Part shown: positions 1 to 7,236 of the stretch, piece after piece
Layout: each line of letters starts with the position of its first letter
Position numbering within the stretch: position 1 is the first letter of the stretch
DNA from: Bacteroidetes bacterium UBA2322
GTDB taxonomy: Bacteria; Bacteroidota; Bacteroidia; Chitinophagales; UBA2359
Direction: 5' to 3'
DNA: 17,454 nt
Assembly: GCA_002345145.1 (NCBI GenBank)
Contig: DDVC01000022.1
Span: 3,624-21,077 of the forward strand
The notes under the pieces: generated by a model
Seen by the model: the letters and a program-made list of their open reading frames with translations, nothing else
What the model was told of the DNA's origin: nothing
Databases searched by the model: none
Program-made: the position numbers and the translations under genes

Positions 1-174
1 TCGTGGGTTTGGCAAGTGGTTACACGCAAACCAGACCAGCAGGGATTTGAAGTGTTGCCCCGTAGGTGGGTGGTAGAAAAAACCCTTGGTTGGTTTAACC
101 ATAAAAGAAGGTTGAGTAAAGATTACGAAAGCCTCTATGCTTCCATGATTTCAATTCTAATTAAACGTCAGTGA
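1..174 (+). CDS. IS5-type transposase, C-terminal 57 residues (cut by window edge)
   Basis: An open frame runs from base 1 to a TGA at 172-174, so the gene starts outside the window. The visible peptide contains RRWVVEKTLGWFNHKRRLSK followed by DYE. This is the C-terminal signature of IS5-group DDE transposases (R..VVE..GW....R.L.KDYE). The Glu in RRWVVE would be the last acidic residue of the DDE catalytic triad, and the downstream Arg and Lys match the usual spacing. The frame ends with basic residues (ILIKRQ), as such proteins often do. The enzyme would cut and join the ends of its insertion sequence. The terminal inverted repeat should lie just after the stop, around 175-210, but it cannot be defined without the other end. 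Whether the element is intact cannot be judged from here. Confidence 0.8.
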   Translation, partial: SWVWQVVTRKPDQQGFEVLPRRWVVEKTLGWFNHKRRLSKDYESLYASMISILIKRQ

Positions 175-260
175 TAACTTTTCGTACAGCTTCTAAGAAA
201 TAACATATAATTTGTGCCTTTGCGAGAAATAAAATCGGAACGGTCATTCGTAATTAATTC

Positions 261-314
261 CAAAAATCCGTGCAAATCAACCTCACCTGTATTATCCGTG
301 TGCTAATTGGTGCC
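261..314 (+). repeat. 54-bp dispersed repeat, copy 1
   Basis: This stretch starts CAAAAATCCG and ends GTGTGCTAATTGGTGCC. It aligns without gaps to 3662-3715, with 43 of 54 bases identical by eye. Both copies lie in spacers between unrelated genes. No open frame is conserved between them, so this is a non-coding dispersed repeat of unknown function. Confidence 0.65.
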
Positions 315-321
315 CAAGTAG

Positions 322-363
322 TCTGCAAATACGCCATGAACTTGCAGGGTGGGCAGTACCTAA
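322..363 (+). repeat. 42-bp dispersed repeat, copy 1
   Basis: This 42-bp stretch aligns without gaps to 13340-13381, with 37 of 42 bases identical. The longest shared block is TGGGCAGTACCTAA at the right end. In this copy CTGCAA (323-328) and TTGCAG (342-347) are complementary and could form a 6-bp stem with a 13-base loop. It lies 65 bases before the sigma factor start, so it is probably in or near that gene's promoter region. Confidence 0.65.
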
Positions 364-428
364 AAAAAAAGTGAAAAAATTTGGAGACGGCTGTAACTTT
401 ATGGCAGTGTTATCCGATTAACAAGCGT

Positions 429-920
429 ATGAACACCAAAGAGTACAATACCTGCGTAGATTTATACACCAACAGTGTTTACCGGTTCATTCTCAAAAGC
501 CTGAGAAATGAAGCCGATGCCGAAGATATTGTTCAAAATACCTTTGAAATACTCTGGCGTAATGTTGAAAAAGTGGAGTTTGGTAAGGCAAAGGCATTTT
601 TGTTTAGTGTGGCGCACAAAAACATGATTGACTTTATACGCAAACACCAGCGTATTAGCCATACCGAAACCATGCCCGATACAGCCGCCATAAGTTTTGC
701 CAAGCCAACATCGGAATTAACCGACCTGCTGGAACATAGTTTGGCTAAACTGCCCGAAGTGCAAAGGTCAGTGCTGCTGCTCAGAGATTACGAAGGATAC
801 AGTTATGACGAAATAGCCCAAATAACCGAACTTACCGAAGCACAAGTGAAAGTGTATATTTACCGAGCCCGACAAAAAATGCAACAATACCTCACCAGCC
901 TCGAAAATGTTCTGCACTAA
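429..920 (+). CDS. ECF-type RNA polymerase sigma-70 factor
   Basis: The protein (163 aa from the chosen start) directs core RNA polymerase to a specific promoter set, usually for envelope or stress functions. Region 2 spans roughly residues 5-72 and includes NEADAEDIVQNTFEILWRNV and the FLFSVAHKNMIDFIRKH segment that contacts the -10 element. Region 4 spans roughly residues 100-155, with LPEVQRSVLLLRDYEGYSYD followed by a helix-turn-helix that recognises -35 DNA. There is no region 1 or 3, as expected for group 4 sigma factors. The frame is open back to a TTG at 381, but the ATG at 429 starts directly on the conserved N terminus (MNTKEYNTCVDLY) and is preferred. No clear ribosome binding site is visible. 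A membrane anti-sigma-like gene starts 52 bases downstream, so the factor is probably held inactive by that partner. The regulon cannot be told from the sequence. Confidence 0.9.
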   Translation: MNTKEYNTCVDLYTNSVYRFILKSLRNEADAEDIVQNTFEILWRNVEKVEFGKAKAFLFSVAHKNMIDFIRKHQRISHTETMPDTAAISFAKPTSELTDLLEHSLAKLPEVQRSVLLLRDYEGYSYDEIAQITELTEAQVKVYIYRARQKMQQYLTSLENVLH

Positions 921-972
921 CCAACCCAAACAACACAAACCCTAAAACATCAAACCCGACCATTCCAACACC

Positions 973-1992
973 ATGAACATAAACCGTCATAATTACGAAG
1001 AATACCTGATAGATTATCTGGAAGGCAACCTTAATGCGGAAACCCTGGCAGCATTACAGGTATTTTTTAAAGAAAATCCCGATGTGGAGGCTGAGGTAAA
1101 CCTGCTTGCCCAAGATATGCCGGTACTTATGCCCGATACTGCCGTAGTATATGCCCGCAAGGAAAGCCTCAAAAAACCCGAAACAGGAGGCAAAACAGTG
1201 TTTTGGAGCTTAAACTACCCTCGGTTTTATACCCTTTCGCTGGCGGCGGCGCTGCTCCTGTTCAGCTTTGGCTGGTTTGTAATGAAATACACCTTAAACC
1301 AACAACCAATAAGACCCAATGCGCAAGCACCCGCGGTAATTGCCAATAAGACCCAAACTACCAACACAGCAATACCTGAAAACCCGATTACCACGATGCC
1401 CCAGCAAACAGAAACGCCGCCCCAAACCCAACCCACCGCCCATGCCGGCGTAGCCCAAACCTCTGCCCCACAAACGCCCCGCAAATCAAAAACCAAAACA
1501 GCCTCGCAAACATCGCATACCTATTACCCAACTGTTGCCGCTGCCGCACCGGCAAATTTACCCACTCCCGCTACAACTCCGGCGCAAGTGTTACCCTCTG
1601 CACAAAACCCACCTGCCCACTCGCCAAAACTACCAGCGCCGCAAACACTGGCATCATTAACTGCACAACAGCTGCCCCTTACTAATTACGTAACGGTTGC
1701 AACCCCGCAATACCTACCCTACCCTACACACCCCGAACCTAACCGGCAAACCCCCTTGCAAAACAAATTAGTGCGCGAAGTAGGCAGGCGTTTATTAGCA
1801 CAAAATAAACAGGCAAAATCAACTACAAAAAATGGCGATGAATCTGCTAATGTGGTTGCCAAACTTGCCGATGCCCTGCTGCCCGAGGCAATTGCTGCTG
1901 CTAACCCCAAACTTGCAAACCCCGACATCACCCTATCGGTTACGGTTAATTCGGGTACGCACCAATTTATTCGGGATTTTCTAAACAAATAG
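973..1992 (+). CDS. Membrane anti-sigma factor-like protein with Pro/Thr-rich periplasmic part
   Basis: This 339-aa protein starts with a short acidic cytoplasmic segment, NRHNYEEYLIDYLEGNL (residues 4-20), then a helical stretch to about residue 48. This is the common N terminus of Bacteroidota anti-sigma-type proteins encoded after ECF sigma genes. It contains no Cys, so it is not a zinc-binding anti-sigma of the HxxxCxxC type. One membrane helix is seen at about residues 85-105 (FYTLSLAAALLLFSFGWFVM). Residues 115-260 are rich in Pro, Thr, Ala and Gln and are probably an unstructured periplasmic stalk. The last 80 residues look more ordered (KLVREVGRRLLAQNK). The likely role is to bind the upstream sigma factor at the membrane and release it on an envelope signal. 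That role is inferred from gene order and topology; no binding domain was verified. Low-complexity composition will limit homology searches to the first 105 residues. Confidence 0.7.
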   Translation: MNINRHNYEEYLIDYLEGNLNAETLAALQVFFKENPDVEAEVNLLAQDMPVLMPDTAVVYARKESLKKPETGGKTVFWSLNYPRFYTLSLAAALLLFSFGWFVMKYTLNQQPIRPNAQAPAVIANKTQTTNTAIPENPITTMPQQTETPPQTQPTAHAGVAQTSAPQTPRKSKTKTASQTSHTYYPTVAAAAPANLPTPATTPAQVLPSAQNPPAHSPKLPAPQTLASLTAQQLPLTNYVTVATPQYLPYPTHPEPNRQTPLQNKLVREVGRRLLAQNKQAKSTTKNGDESANVVAKLADALLPEAIAAANPKLANPDITLSVTVNSGTHQFIRDFLNK

Positions 1993-2124
1993 CGCCCCTT
2001 TTGTACCGGTAAACTTGCCAACAAACTCGGTTTGCCAACTTTAATCTAAATTTATCAAATAAAATTCTTGTTCTACACAAATTTCACTCAATTTTTTTTA
2101 ACAACTCCCAAATACCTTTACAAA

Positions 2125-3360
2125 ATGAAAAACTTAGCAATTGTTTTCCTGTCTGTACTTGTGTTAAGTTGCCACTTAATGGCACAAACAGCGCCCACCC
2201 CGCCTACGCCGCCCACGCCCCCCACCCCGCCGGCAGCGCCTGCGCCACCTTCGGCTGCCAATCCTGATACTACTATTATCAGCATTGGTAAGAGCATCAA
2301 AATTCAGGTGGTTGATAAAAATAAAAAAGAAGGCGAAAGCGTGGAAGTAATGGTAAATTCAGACAATGAAAAACTGAGTCAAGAAATTGAACGCGCCGTT
2401 AGAGAAGCACTCGAAAAAGCCGGAAATGTGGACGTGGAAATGGATATTAACCACCAACGCATATCGGAGCAGTTGCAAAAAGCCAACGCAGAATTAGCCC
2501 GTGCCATGCAAGAGATTGCCGAGCAAATGAAAGGTTTAGACAACGATAAATCGGAAGAGCAGAAAGAAACCCGCCGCGAGTTGGAAGCTGCACAACGCGA
2601 GTTAGAAGCCGCCCAGCGTGAGTTAGAAAGAGAAATGCGCAACATTGAAGGAAGCAAAAGCCCCAAAACAATACGTATTGAAATTAAAGACGAAGCAAAC
2701 GCCCCCAAAACCCAAGAACCCGCCCGCAATAAAGGCTTGAGTGTTAAAACCCGATACCTGCTGTTTGATATGGGCGTAAGTACCTACCTGCACGATGGCA
2801 GCTATACCTTGCCCAACAACTTAGAGCAGTTTGAACAACGCTACGGCCGCTCACTCGACTACAACCTATATGCCTTTAAACAAAAACTGAGCTTTGCCCA
2901 AAAACACCTTAACCTAACCTACGGACTTGGTTTCAATTTTAGCAATTACAGCTTTGAAAATCCCATCACCCTGCAAAAAAACACCAACCCGCTGGTAGTA
3001 ACAATAGACGAAAGCCGAAACTACCGCAAAAACAAATTGGTTACTACCTTTATTAACGTTCCGGTTATGGTAGGATTTGAAACCAACCCGCGCAAACCCA
3101 ACAAATCTATACGTTTGAGTGGCGGCGTTTTTGGCGGTGCGCTCTTGGGTTCGCATACCCGACAAAAAGACAAAGAAGACGGTAACATAAAAGTGCGCGA
3201 CGACTTTAACCTAAACAAACTTCGCTACGGGTTTATTGGTCAGTTGGGTATAGGTCCGGTAAACTTTTATGCCAGCTACTCGCCTGTATCTTTGTTTAGA
3301 GAAGACCGAGGACCCGATTTACAACCCCTCAACATCGGTATTTCGCTTATTTCGTTTTAA
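2125..3360 (+). CDS. Secreted coiled-coil protein with C-terminal outer-membrane beta-barrel domain
   Basis: This 411-aa protein has an N-terminal signal peptide (MKNLAIVFLSVLVLSCHLMA), probably cleaved after Ala20. Cys16 gives only a poor lipobox. Next come a Pro-rich linker with four TPP units (residues 22-42), a short domain starting DTTIISIGKSIKIQVVDKNK (about 49-110), and a charged coiled coil (about 112-175) with the tandem unit RELEAAQ. From about residue 205 alternating aromatic/polar strands resemble an outer-membrane beta-barrel (porin-like, PorT/OMP_b-brl class). The protein ends in NIGISLISF with a terminal Phe, as in barrel proteins folded by BamA. The frame is open to a TTG at 2068, but the ATG at 2125 starts the signal peptide. 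It follows the anti-sigma gene by 132 bases and precedes a terminator, so it is probably the last gene of the unit and may be the sensor or target of the sigma pathway. Specific function is unknown. Confidence 0.75.
   Translation: MKNLAIVFLSVLVLSCHLMAQTAPTPPTPPTPPTPPAAPAPPSAANPDTTIISIGKSIKIQVVDKNKKEGESVEVMVNSDNEKLSQEIERAVREALEKAGNVDVEMDINHQRISEQLQKANAELARAMQEIAEQMKGLDNDKSEEQKETRRELEAAQRELEAAQRELEREMRNIEGSKSPKTIRIEIKDEANAPKTQEPARNKGLSVKTRYLLFDMGVSTYLHDGSYTLPNNLEQFEQRYGRSLDYNLYAFKQKLSFAQKHLNLTYGLGFNFSNYSFENPITLQKNTNPLVVTIDESRNYRKNKLVTTFINVPVMVGFETNPRKPNKSIRLSGGVFGGALLGSHTRQKDKEDGNIKVRDDFNLNKLRYGFIGQLGIGPVNFYASYSPVSLFREDRGPDLQPLNIGISLISF
2188..2250 (+). repeat. In-frame Pro/Thr-Pro coding microrepeat
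   Basis: This C-rich tract encodes T-A-P followed by (TPP)4 and then AAPAPP. It forms the linker between the signal peptide and the first domain of the beta-barrel protein. The period is 9 bases (ACN-CCN-CCN), so copy number could vary by slippage without shifting frame. Confidence 0.6.
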
Positions 3361-3400
3361 TCCTTTCTAAACATCTATTAAACACATCAAACCAACAGCA

Positions 3401-3432
3401 AACGGCTTGCCTTTACCGGGCAGGCCGTTTTT
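3401..3432 (+). terminator. Rho-independent terminator after the sigma/anti-sigma/OMP cluster
   Basis: AACGGCTTGCC (3401-3411) pairs with GGCAGGCCGTT (3419-3429) over 11 bp with a single G-U pair. The loop is 7 bases, and a T run follows at 3428-3432 with TTATTT continuing. It lies 41 bases after the stop of the beta-barrel gene and fits the end of that transcription unit. Confidence 0.85.
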
Positions 3433-3800
3433 ATTTGGTTGCAGCCCCGGTTAGATGTGTAAATTGAGTTATTTTCACCTGTTTTCAGCAAAAAACACAC
3501 AGATAACACAGATTAAACAGATAAACGCGGGTAAAAGTGTGGTTTGAGGGAATACAATAGTAAGTAGTGGGTACAACCACTCGTAATTCGCAATTCGTAA
3601 TCCCGAAATCATTTACCCAATTGAGTTGAGACAGGGCATGAAATGTGTACACGTTATTTTTCAAAAATCGGTGTTAATCAGCTCCATCAGTGTTATCTGT
3701 GTGCTAATTGCTGCCGGTTTTGTTCACATACCGGCAGCATGGATTTTACATCAAACTCGGGGTATTTACACTTAACTTGTAGTAAAACTGCAATAAATCC
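3433..3800. other. Gene-free spacer with repeat copies
   Basis: There is no convincing gene here. The stretch holds CACACAGATAACAC (3496-3509), which is the exact reverse complement of GTGTTATCTGTGTG (3690-3703). It also holds a run of overlapping TCGTAATTCG/AATTCGTAAT units near 3578-3602 and the second copy of the 54-bp repeat (3662-3715). A short frame at 3643-3945 runs through the repeat into galT in another frame and is not a real gene. Confidence 0.6.
3662..3715 (+). repeat. 54-bp dispersed repeat, copy 2
   Basis: This is the partner of 261-314 (43 of 54 bases identical, same orientation). Its core GTGTTATCTGTGTG also occurs inverted at 3496-3509, so the two parts of this spacer could pair over 14 bp. 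It lies just upstream of the galT promoter. Confidence 0.65.
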
Positions 3801-3808
3801 TATCTTTG
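3777..3808 (+). promoter_or_regulatory. Bacteroidota-type promoter for galT
   Basis: TATCTTTG at 3801-3808 is a perfect match to the Bacteroidota -7 consensus TAnnTTTG. A TTG at 3777-3779 lies 21 bases upstream, in the usual place for the -33 element. Transcription would start near 3815 and leave a leader of about 15 bases before the galT ATG at 3830. Confidence 0.75.
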
Positions 3809-3829
3809 CCGCCTGTAAAGCTATTTATT

Positions 3830-4825
3830 ATGCCCCATCTTCGCTACAACCCACTCCTGCGCACCTATACCATGGTTGCCGCCAACCGACAAAGCCGTCC
3901 GCATTTGCCTGCCGATTACTGCCCGTTTTGTCCGGGAAGTGGTAAAGTGCCCAATGAATACGATGTGTATGTATATGCCAATGATTTTCCGGCTCTGAGC
4001 AACCTGCCCGATGCCATAGAGGAGGGGCAGGTAGAGCAATTATCGGGCTACGCCACCCACCAAGCGCCTGCTTACGGCTGCTGCGAGGTTATCCTTTATG
4101 CTTCCAACCATCGGGCAAACTTATATGATTTACCACTTTGGCACATTGAAAAATTAGTTGCCACCTGGCAGCAACGGCATCGGCAACTCAGCGCCAATGA
4201 GCGCATTCAATACATTTTTCCGTTCGAAAACAGGGGTGAAGAAGTAGGCGTTACCATGCACCACCCGCATGGTCAATTGTATGCCTACCCGTTTGTACCG
4301 CTCAAAATTGTTACCGAGTTAGACAGTTGCCACCACTACTACCGCCACCATGGCGAGCCGCTGTTTGAAGCCCTAAACCGGTTTGAACTATCCGATGGGC
4401 GGCGCATCATTACACAAAACGACCACTTTGTGGCTTATTTGCCTTATTTTACCGATTACCCCTACGGCGTGTTTATTGTAGCCAAACATCAACTTGCCAA
4501 TTTTGACCAGTTTACCCCTGCCCATATTACCGCGCTTGCCCAAATACTTAGACAAATAACCGGCGCTTTTGACCATGTTTTTGACCGCCCTTTTCCGTAT
4601 ATGATGTGCATACACCAAACACCGGTAAACAGCCCCCAATATGCCGATGCACACACATGGTATCGGTTTCACATAGAGTTTTACCCACCCCTGCGCGAAA
4701 AAAACAAGGTAAAATGGTATGCCTCGTCTGAAATGGGCGCATGGGCTGCCGCCAATACCCTTGCCGTAGAAGATACCGCACAAACCCTCCGCCAAGCACT
4801 TGCCAAATGGGAAAACCAAGTTTAA
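3830..4825 (+). CDS. galT: Galactose-1-phosphate uridylyltransferase (GalT-like)
   Basis: The 331-aa cytoplasmic enzyme would exchange galactose-1-phosphate with UDP-glucose in the Leloir pathway. The HIT-superfamily active-site motif HPHGQ is at residues 145-149, with His147 as the nucleotide-carrying histidine. It is preceded by PFENRGEEVG, as in GalT. Cys31 and Cys34 (DYCPFCPG), His94 and His145 match the zinc ligands of bacterial GalT. The C-terminal half carries a second HIT-like fold with WYRFHIEFYPP. The open frame extends to a TTG at 3806, but that codon lies inside the promoter box, so the ATG at 3830 is taken as the start. Length is near the family norm (about 330-350 aa). No galK, galE or galM lies beside it, so in this genome it may act as a related nucleotidylyltransferase (for example ADP-glucose phosphorylase). 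GalT remains the best call. Confidence 0.85.
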   Translation: MPHLRYNPLLRTYTMVAANRQSRPHLPADYCPFCPGSGKVPNEYDVYVYANDFPALSNLPDAIEEGQVEQLSGYATHQAPAYGCCEVILYASNHRANLYDLPLWHIEKLVATWQQRHRQLSANERIQYIFPFENRGEEVGVTMHHPHGQLYAYPFVPLKIVTELDSCHHYYRHHGEPLFEALNRFELSDGRRIITQNDHFVAYLPYFTDYPYGVFIVAKHQLANFDQFTPAHITALAQILRQITGAFDHVFDRPFPYMMCIHQTPVNSPQYADAHTWYRFHIEFYPPLREKNKVKWYASSEMGAWAAANTLAVEDTAQTLRQALAKWENQV

Positions 4826-4836
4826 CGGTTAGGTGT

Positions 4837-4947
4837 CACGCAAAGGCGCAAAGACGCAAAGCAAAAAAGGTGGAGTTAGTTGTGAGTTACGGGATTTCGG
4901 GGCAATCAAAAATCACCTGCGTCTTTGCGTCTTTGCGTGAGTTATTT
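4837..4947 (+). repeat. Long inverted repeat of CGCAAAG units, possible galT terminator
   Basis: CACGCAAAGGCGCAAAGACG (from 4837) is the inverse of the CGTCTTTGCGTCTTTGCGTG block ending at 4939. The arms agree at 21 of 22 positions, and the intervening segment is about 60 bases. Each arm is itself a tandem of the 8-base unit CGCAAAGA/G. A T run (TTATTTTTT) follows the right arm at 4942-4950. It starts 11 bases after the galT stop and could terminate galT transcription, although the loop is long for a classical terminator. Confidence 0.6.
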
Positions 4948-5045
4948 TTTACAAAGCACACAAACATCGGGGAAAAAAAACTGCTCCTTTGCGTGCGTTG
5001 TTTATTTCAAAGCAAATACCTGCTTTAACAAATTTTTTTGGCATT

Positions 5046-5080
5046 TTGACAGGTTTTTGCAAAAATAATTAGTATCTTTG
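5046..5080 (+). promoter_or_regulatory. Bacteroidota-type promoter upstream of parE
   Basis: TATCTTTG at 5073-5080 matches the TAnnTTTG -7 consensus, and TTGACA at 5046-5051 sits 21 bases upstream. Transcription would begin near 5087, which leaves a leader of about 205 bases before the parE ATG. A second, weaker candidate is TACCTTAG at 5220-5227 with TTG at 5196-5198. Confidence 0.65.
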
Positions 5081-5086
5081 CGCCCA

Positions 5087-5291
5087 ACCTGCATTGCTTT
5101 CTATTTTGTAACCGGCATTTGTAAACATCGGGTTTACGGTAAGACCATTTCACAACAGTAAACTTATTGGCACATTTTCAACCGGCGTTCAAAAATTGTT
5201 GTTTACACCATTCGTGTTGTACCTTAGCGCTGTCCATCGGGCAGTAAATTAGTATTCTCCCAGTTTTCACCTTTCACCTTTTCCTTATACT
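5087..5291 (+). other. Putative long untranslated leader of parE
   Basis: No open frame, tRNA or known riboswitch was recognised in these 205 bases between the inferred start of transcription and the parE ATG. The stretch contains several GTTTAC/GTAAAC words (for example GTAAACATCGGGTTTAC near 5121-5137, which can fold on itself) and ends in a pyrimidine-rich tract (TTTTCACCTTTCACCTTTTC) directly before the start codon. Confidence 0.4.
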
Positions 5292-7205
5292 ATGGCAAAA
5301 GACAAAACAGCAGCACCGCAAGACGCACTGCTACATGAATATACCGAAGACAACATACGCTCGCTCGACTGGCGCGAACATATACGGCTTCGCCCGGGCA
5401 TGTATATAGGCAAAACCGGCGATGGCAGCTCAGCCGATGATGGCATTTACATACTTATTAAAGAAGTGATAGACAACTCCATAGACGAGTATGTAATGGG
5501 TTTTGGCAAAAAAATAGACATTAAACTCAGCGGCGAACGCATAGAAGTGCGCGATTATGGGCGGGGTATTCCGCTGGGCAAGGTGCTGGATTGCGTTTCA
5601 AAAATAAATACCGGCGGCAAGTATGACTCAAAAGCTTTCAAAAAATCGGTAGGGCTCAACGGCGTGGGCACCAAGGCGGTAAACGCCCTTGCCAAAAAAT
5701 TTACTATCTACTCAGTACGAGACGGCGAAATGAAAAAAGCCGAGTTTGAGCGTGGCGAACTCATAAAAGACTACCCCATTGCGCCTACCAAAGAGGTAAA
5801 TGGTACGTTTATCAGTTTTGAGCCCGATGACCAGATTTTTAAAAACTACCACTTTATAGCCGAGCATATTGAAAACCAACTCTGGAACTACGCCTATCTT
5901 AATGCCGGACTGAGCATTTACCTAAACGGGCAACAGTACCTCTCCAAAAACGGCTTACTTGACCTGCTCAGCCGAAAAACCAATACCGATGAGCTGCGCT
6001 ACCCCATTATTCACCTGAAAGGGTACGATATAGAAGTAGCCCTTACGCATGGCGACCAATACGGAGAGGAGTACTACTCTTTTGTAAACGGACAATACAC
6101 CCCGCTGGGCGGCACCCACCTCATTGCTTTTAAAGAGGCAGTGGTAAAAACCATTCGGGAGTTTTACAACAAAAATTTTGATACTTCCGATATTCGTTCC
6201 TCTATCATTGCCGCCATTAGTGTACGCATAGAAGAGCCCGTTTTTGAATCGCAAACCAAAACCAAACTCGGCTCTACCAATATAGCCCCCGAAGGCGCTA
6301 CTGTGCGCGCCTTTGTAAACGATTTTCTGAAAGAACAATTAGACAACTACCTACATAAAAACCCTGCCATAGCCGAAGCGCTGCTCAAACGTATTATGCA
6401 ATCGGAAAGGGAGCGCAAAGAACTGAGCGGTATTAAACAACTTGCCAAACAACAAGCCAAAAAAGCCAACCTGCACAACAAAAAACTGCGCGACTGCCGC
6501 TTCCACCTAAACGAAGATGCCGGCGGCAATAAAAAATACAACGCTACCTTATTTATTACCGAAGGCGACTCTGCCAGCGGCTCTATTACCAAAGCCCGAA
6601 ACGTAGAATCGCAAGCCGTGTTTAGCCTTCGCGGTAAACCCCTTAACTGTTTTGGCAGCAGCAAAAAAATAGTGTATCAAAACGAAGAGTTTAACCTGCT
6701 GCAACATGCCCTAAATATAGAAGACGGCTTAGACGGGCTGCGCTACAACAAAATAGTGATAGCCACCGATGCCGACGTGGACGGTATGCACATACGCCTG
6801 CTGCTGATGACCTTTTTCTTACAGTTTTTTCCCGATTTGGTGCGCAACCAACACCTGTTTATTTTAGATACCCCCCTGTTTAGGGTGCGCGATAAACAAC
6901 AAACGTTTTACTGCTACAACGAGCAAGAAAAACAACAAGCCATTAACAAACTGCGCGGCAAACCCGAAATTACCCGATTTAAAGGCTTAGGTGAAATTTC
7001 GCCCGATGAGTTTGGTAAATTCATTGGGGCAGATATTCGCCTGCAACCTGTTTTGCTCAGCCAAGAGTCCACCATTCATAAACTCCTCTCCTACTACATG
7101 GGTAAAAATACCCCCGACCGACAAGAGTTTATCATAGAAAACCTGCGCGTGGAAGAAGAACTGACCGAGCCGGCAGTGGAATCATCGGTAGAAGAGGAGG
7201 TTTAG
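5292..7205 (+). CDS. parE: DNA topoisomerase IV subunit B (ParE)
   Basis: The 637-aa ATPase subunit of topoisomerase IV drives decatenation of daughter chromosomes together with ParC. The GHKL ATP-binding site is complete: Glu58 and Asn62 in KEVIDNSIDEY, DYGRGIPLG (88-96) and GLNGVGTKAVNAL (121-133). QTKTKLG (321-327) is the QTK-loop that contacts the ATP gamma-phosphate. The TOPRIM domain has TEGDSASGS (423-431) and DADVDG (493-498), the Mg-binding and cleavage residues. The C terminus PEITRFKGLGEISPDEFGKF is the conserved tail of GyrB/ParE. ParE rather than GyrB is chosen because parC lies downstream and because of the N-terminal YTEDNIRSLDWREHIRLRPG, typical of Bacteroidota ParE. The gene has its own promoter 210 bases upstream. 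Its stop is 31 bases before a restriction-modification gene that separates it from parC. Confidence 0.95.
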   Translation: MAKDKTAAPQDALLHEYTEDNIRSLDWREHIRLRPGMYIGKTGDGSSADDGIYILIKEVIDNSIDEYVMGFGKKIDIKLSGERIEVRDYGRGIPLGKVLDCVSKINTGGKYDSKAFKKSVGLNGVGTKAVNALAKKFTIYSVRDGEMKKAEFERGELIKDYPIAPTKEVNGTFISFEPDDQIFKNYHFIAEHIENQLWNYAYLNAGLSIYLNGQQYLSKNGLLDLLSRKTNTDELRYPIIHLKGYDIEVALTHGDQYGEEYYSFVNGQYTPLGGTHLIAFKEAVVKTIREFYNKNFDTSDIRSSIIAAISVRIEEPVFESQTKTKLGSTNIAPEGATVRAFVNDFLKEQLDNYLHKNPAIAEALLKRIMQSERERKELSGIKQLAKQQAKKANLHNKKLRDCRFHLNEDAGGNKKYNATLFITEGDSASGSITKARNVESQAVFSLRGKPLNCFGSSKKIVYQNEEFNLLQHALNIEDGLDGLRYNKIVIATDADVDGMHIRLLLMTFFLQFFPDLVRNQHLFILDTPLFRVRDKQQTFYCYNEQEKQQAINKLRGKPEITRFKGLGEISPDEFGKFIGADIRLQPVLLSQESTIHKLLSYYMGKNTPDRQEFIIENLRVEEELTEPAVESSVEEEV

Positions 7206-7236
7206 TAATTTTATAGCCAAACAGAATTGAGCGCTA

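Noticed and set aside
401..421. Six-codon ATG frame before the sigma factor (possible leader peptide)
   Set aside because: It has GGAG about 14 bases upstream, which is a poor spacing, and nothing else distinguishes it from chance.
381..428. N-terminal extension of the sigma factor from the TTG at 381
   Set aside because: The extra 16 residues (METAVTLWQCY...) do not fit the family N terminus, and a better ATG start lies at 429.
3643..3945. 100-codon open frame before and inside galT
   Set aside because: It starts in the 54-bp repeat and runs into galT in another frame. The Cys-rich start comes from repeat DNA, and galT has clear motifs and its own promoter.
4837..4939. CRISPR array from repeated CGCAAAG words
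   Set aside because: The units are 8 bases, contiguous and in two facing blocks, with no regular spacers and no cas genes.
4741..5028. 95-codon open frame after galT
   Set aside because: It overlaps the galT end in another frame and then reads through the CGCAAAG hairpin, giving peptides such as AKAQRRKAKK that are typical of translated repeats.
5087..5291. tRNA or known riboswitch in the parE leader
   Set aside because: No cloverleaf with a TTCGA-type arm and no recognisable aptamer core was found by eye on either strand.
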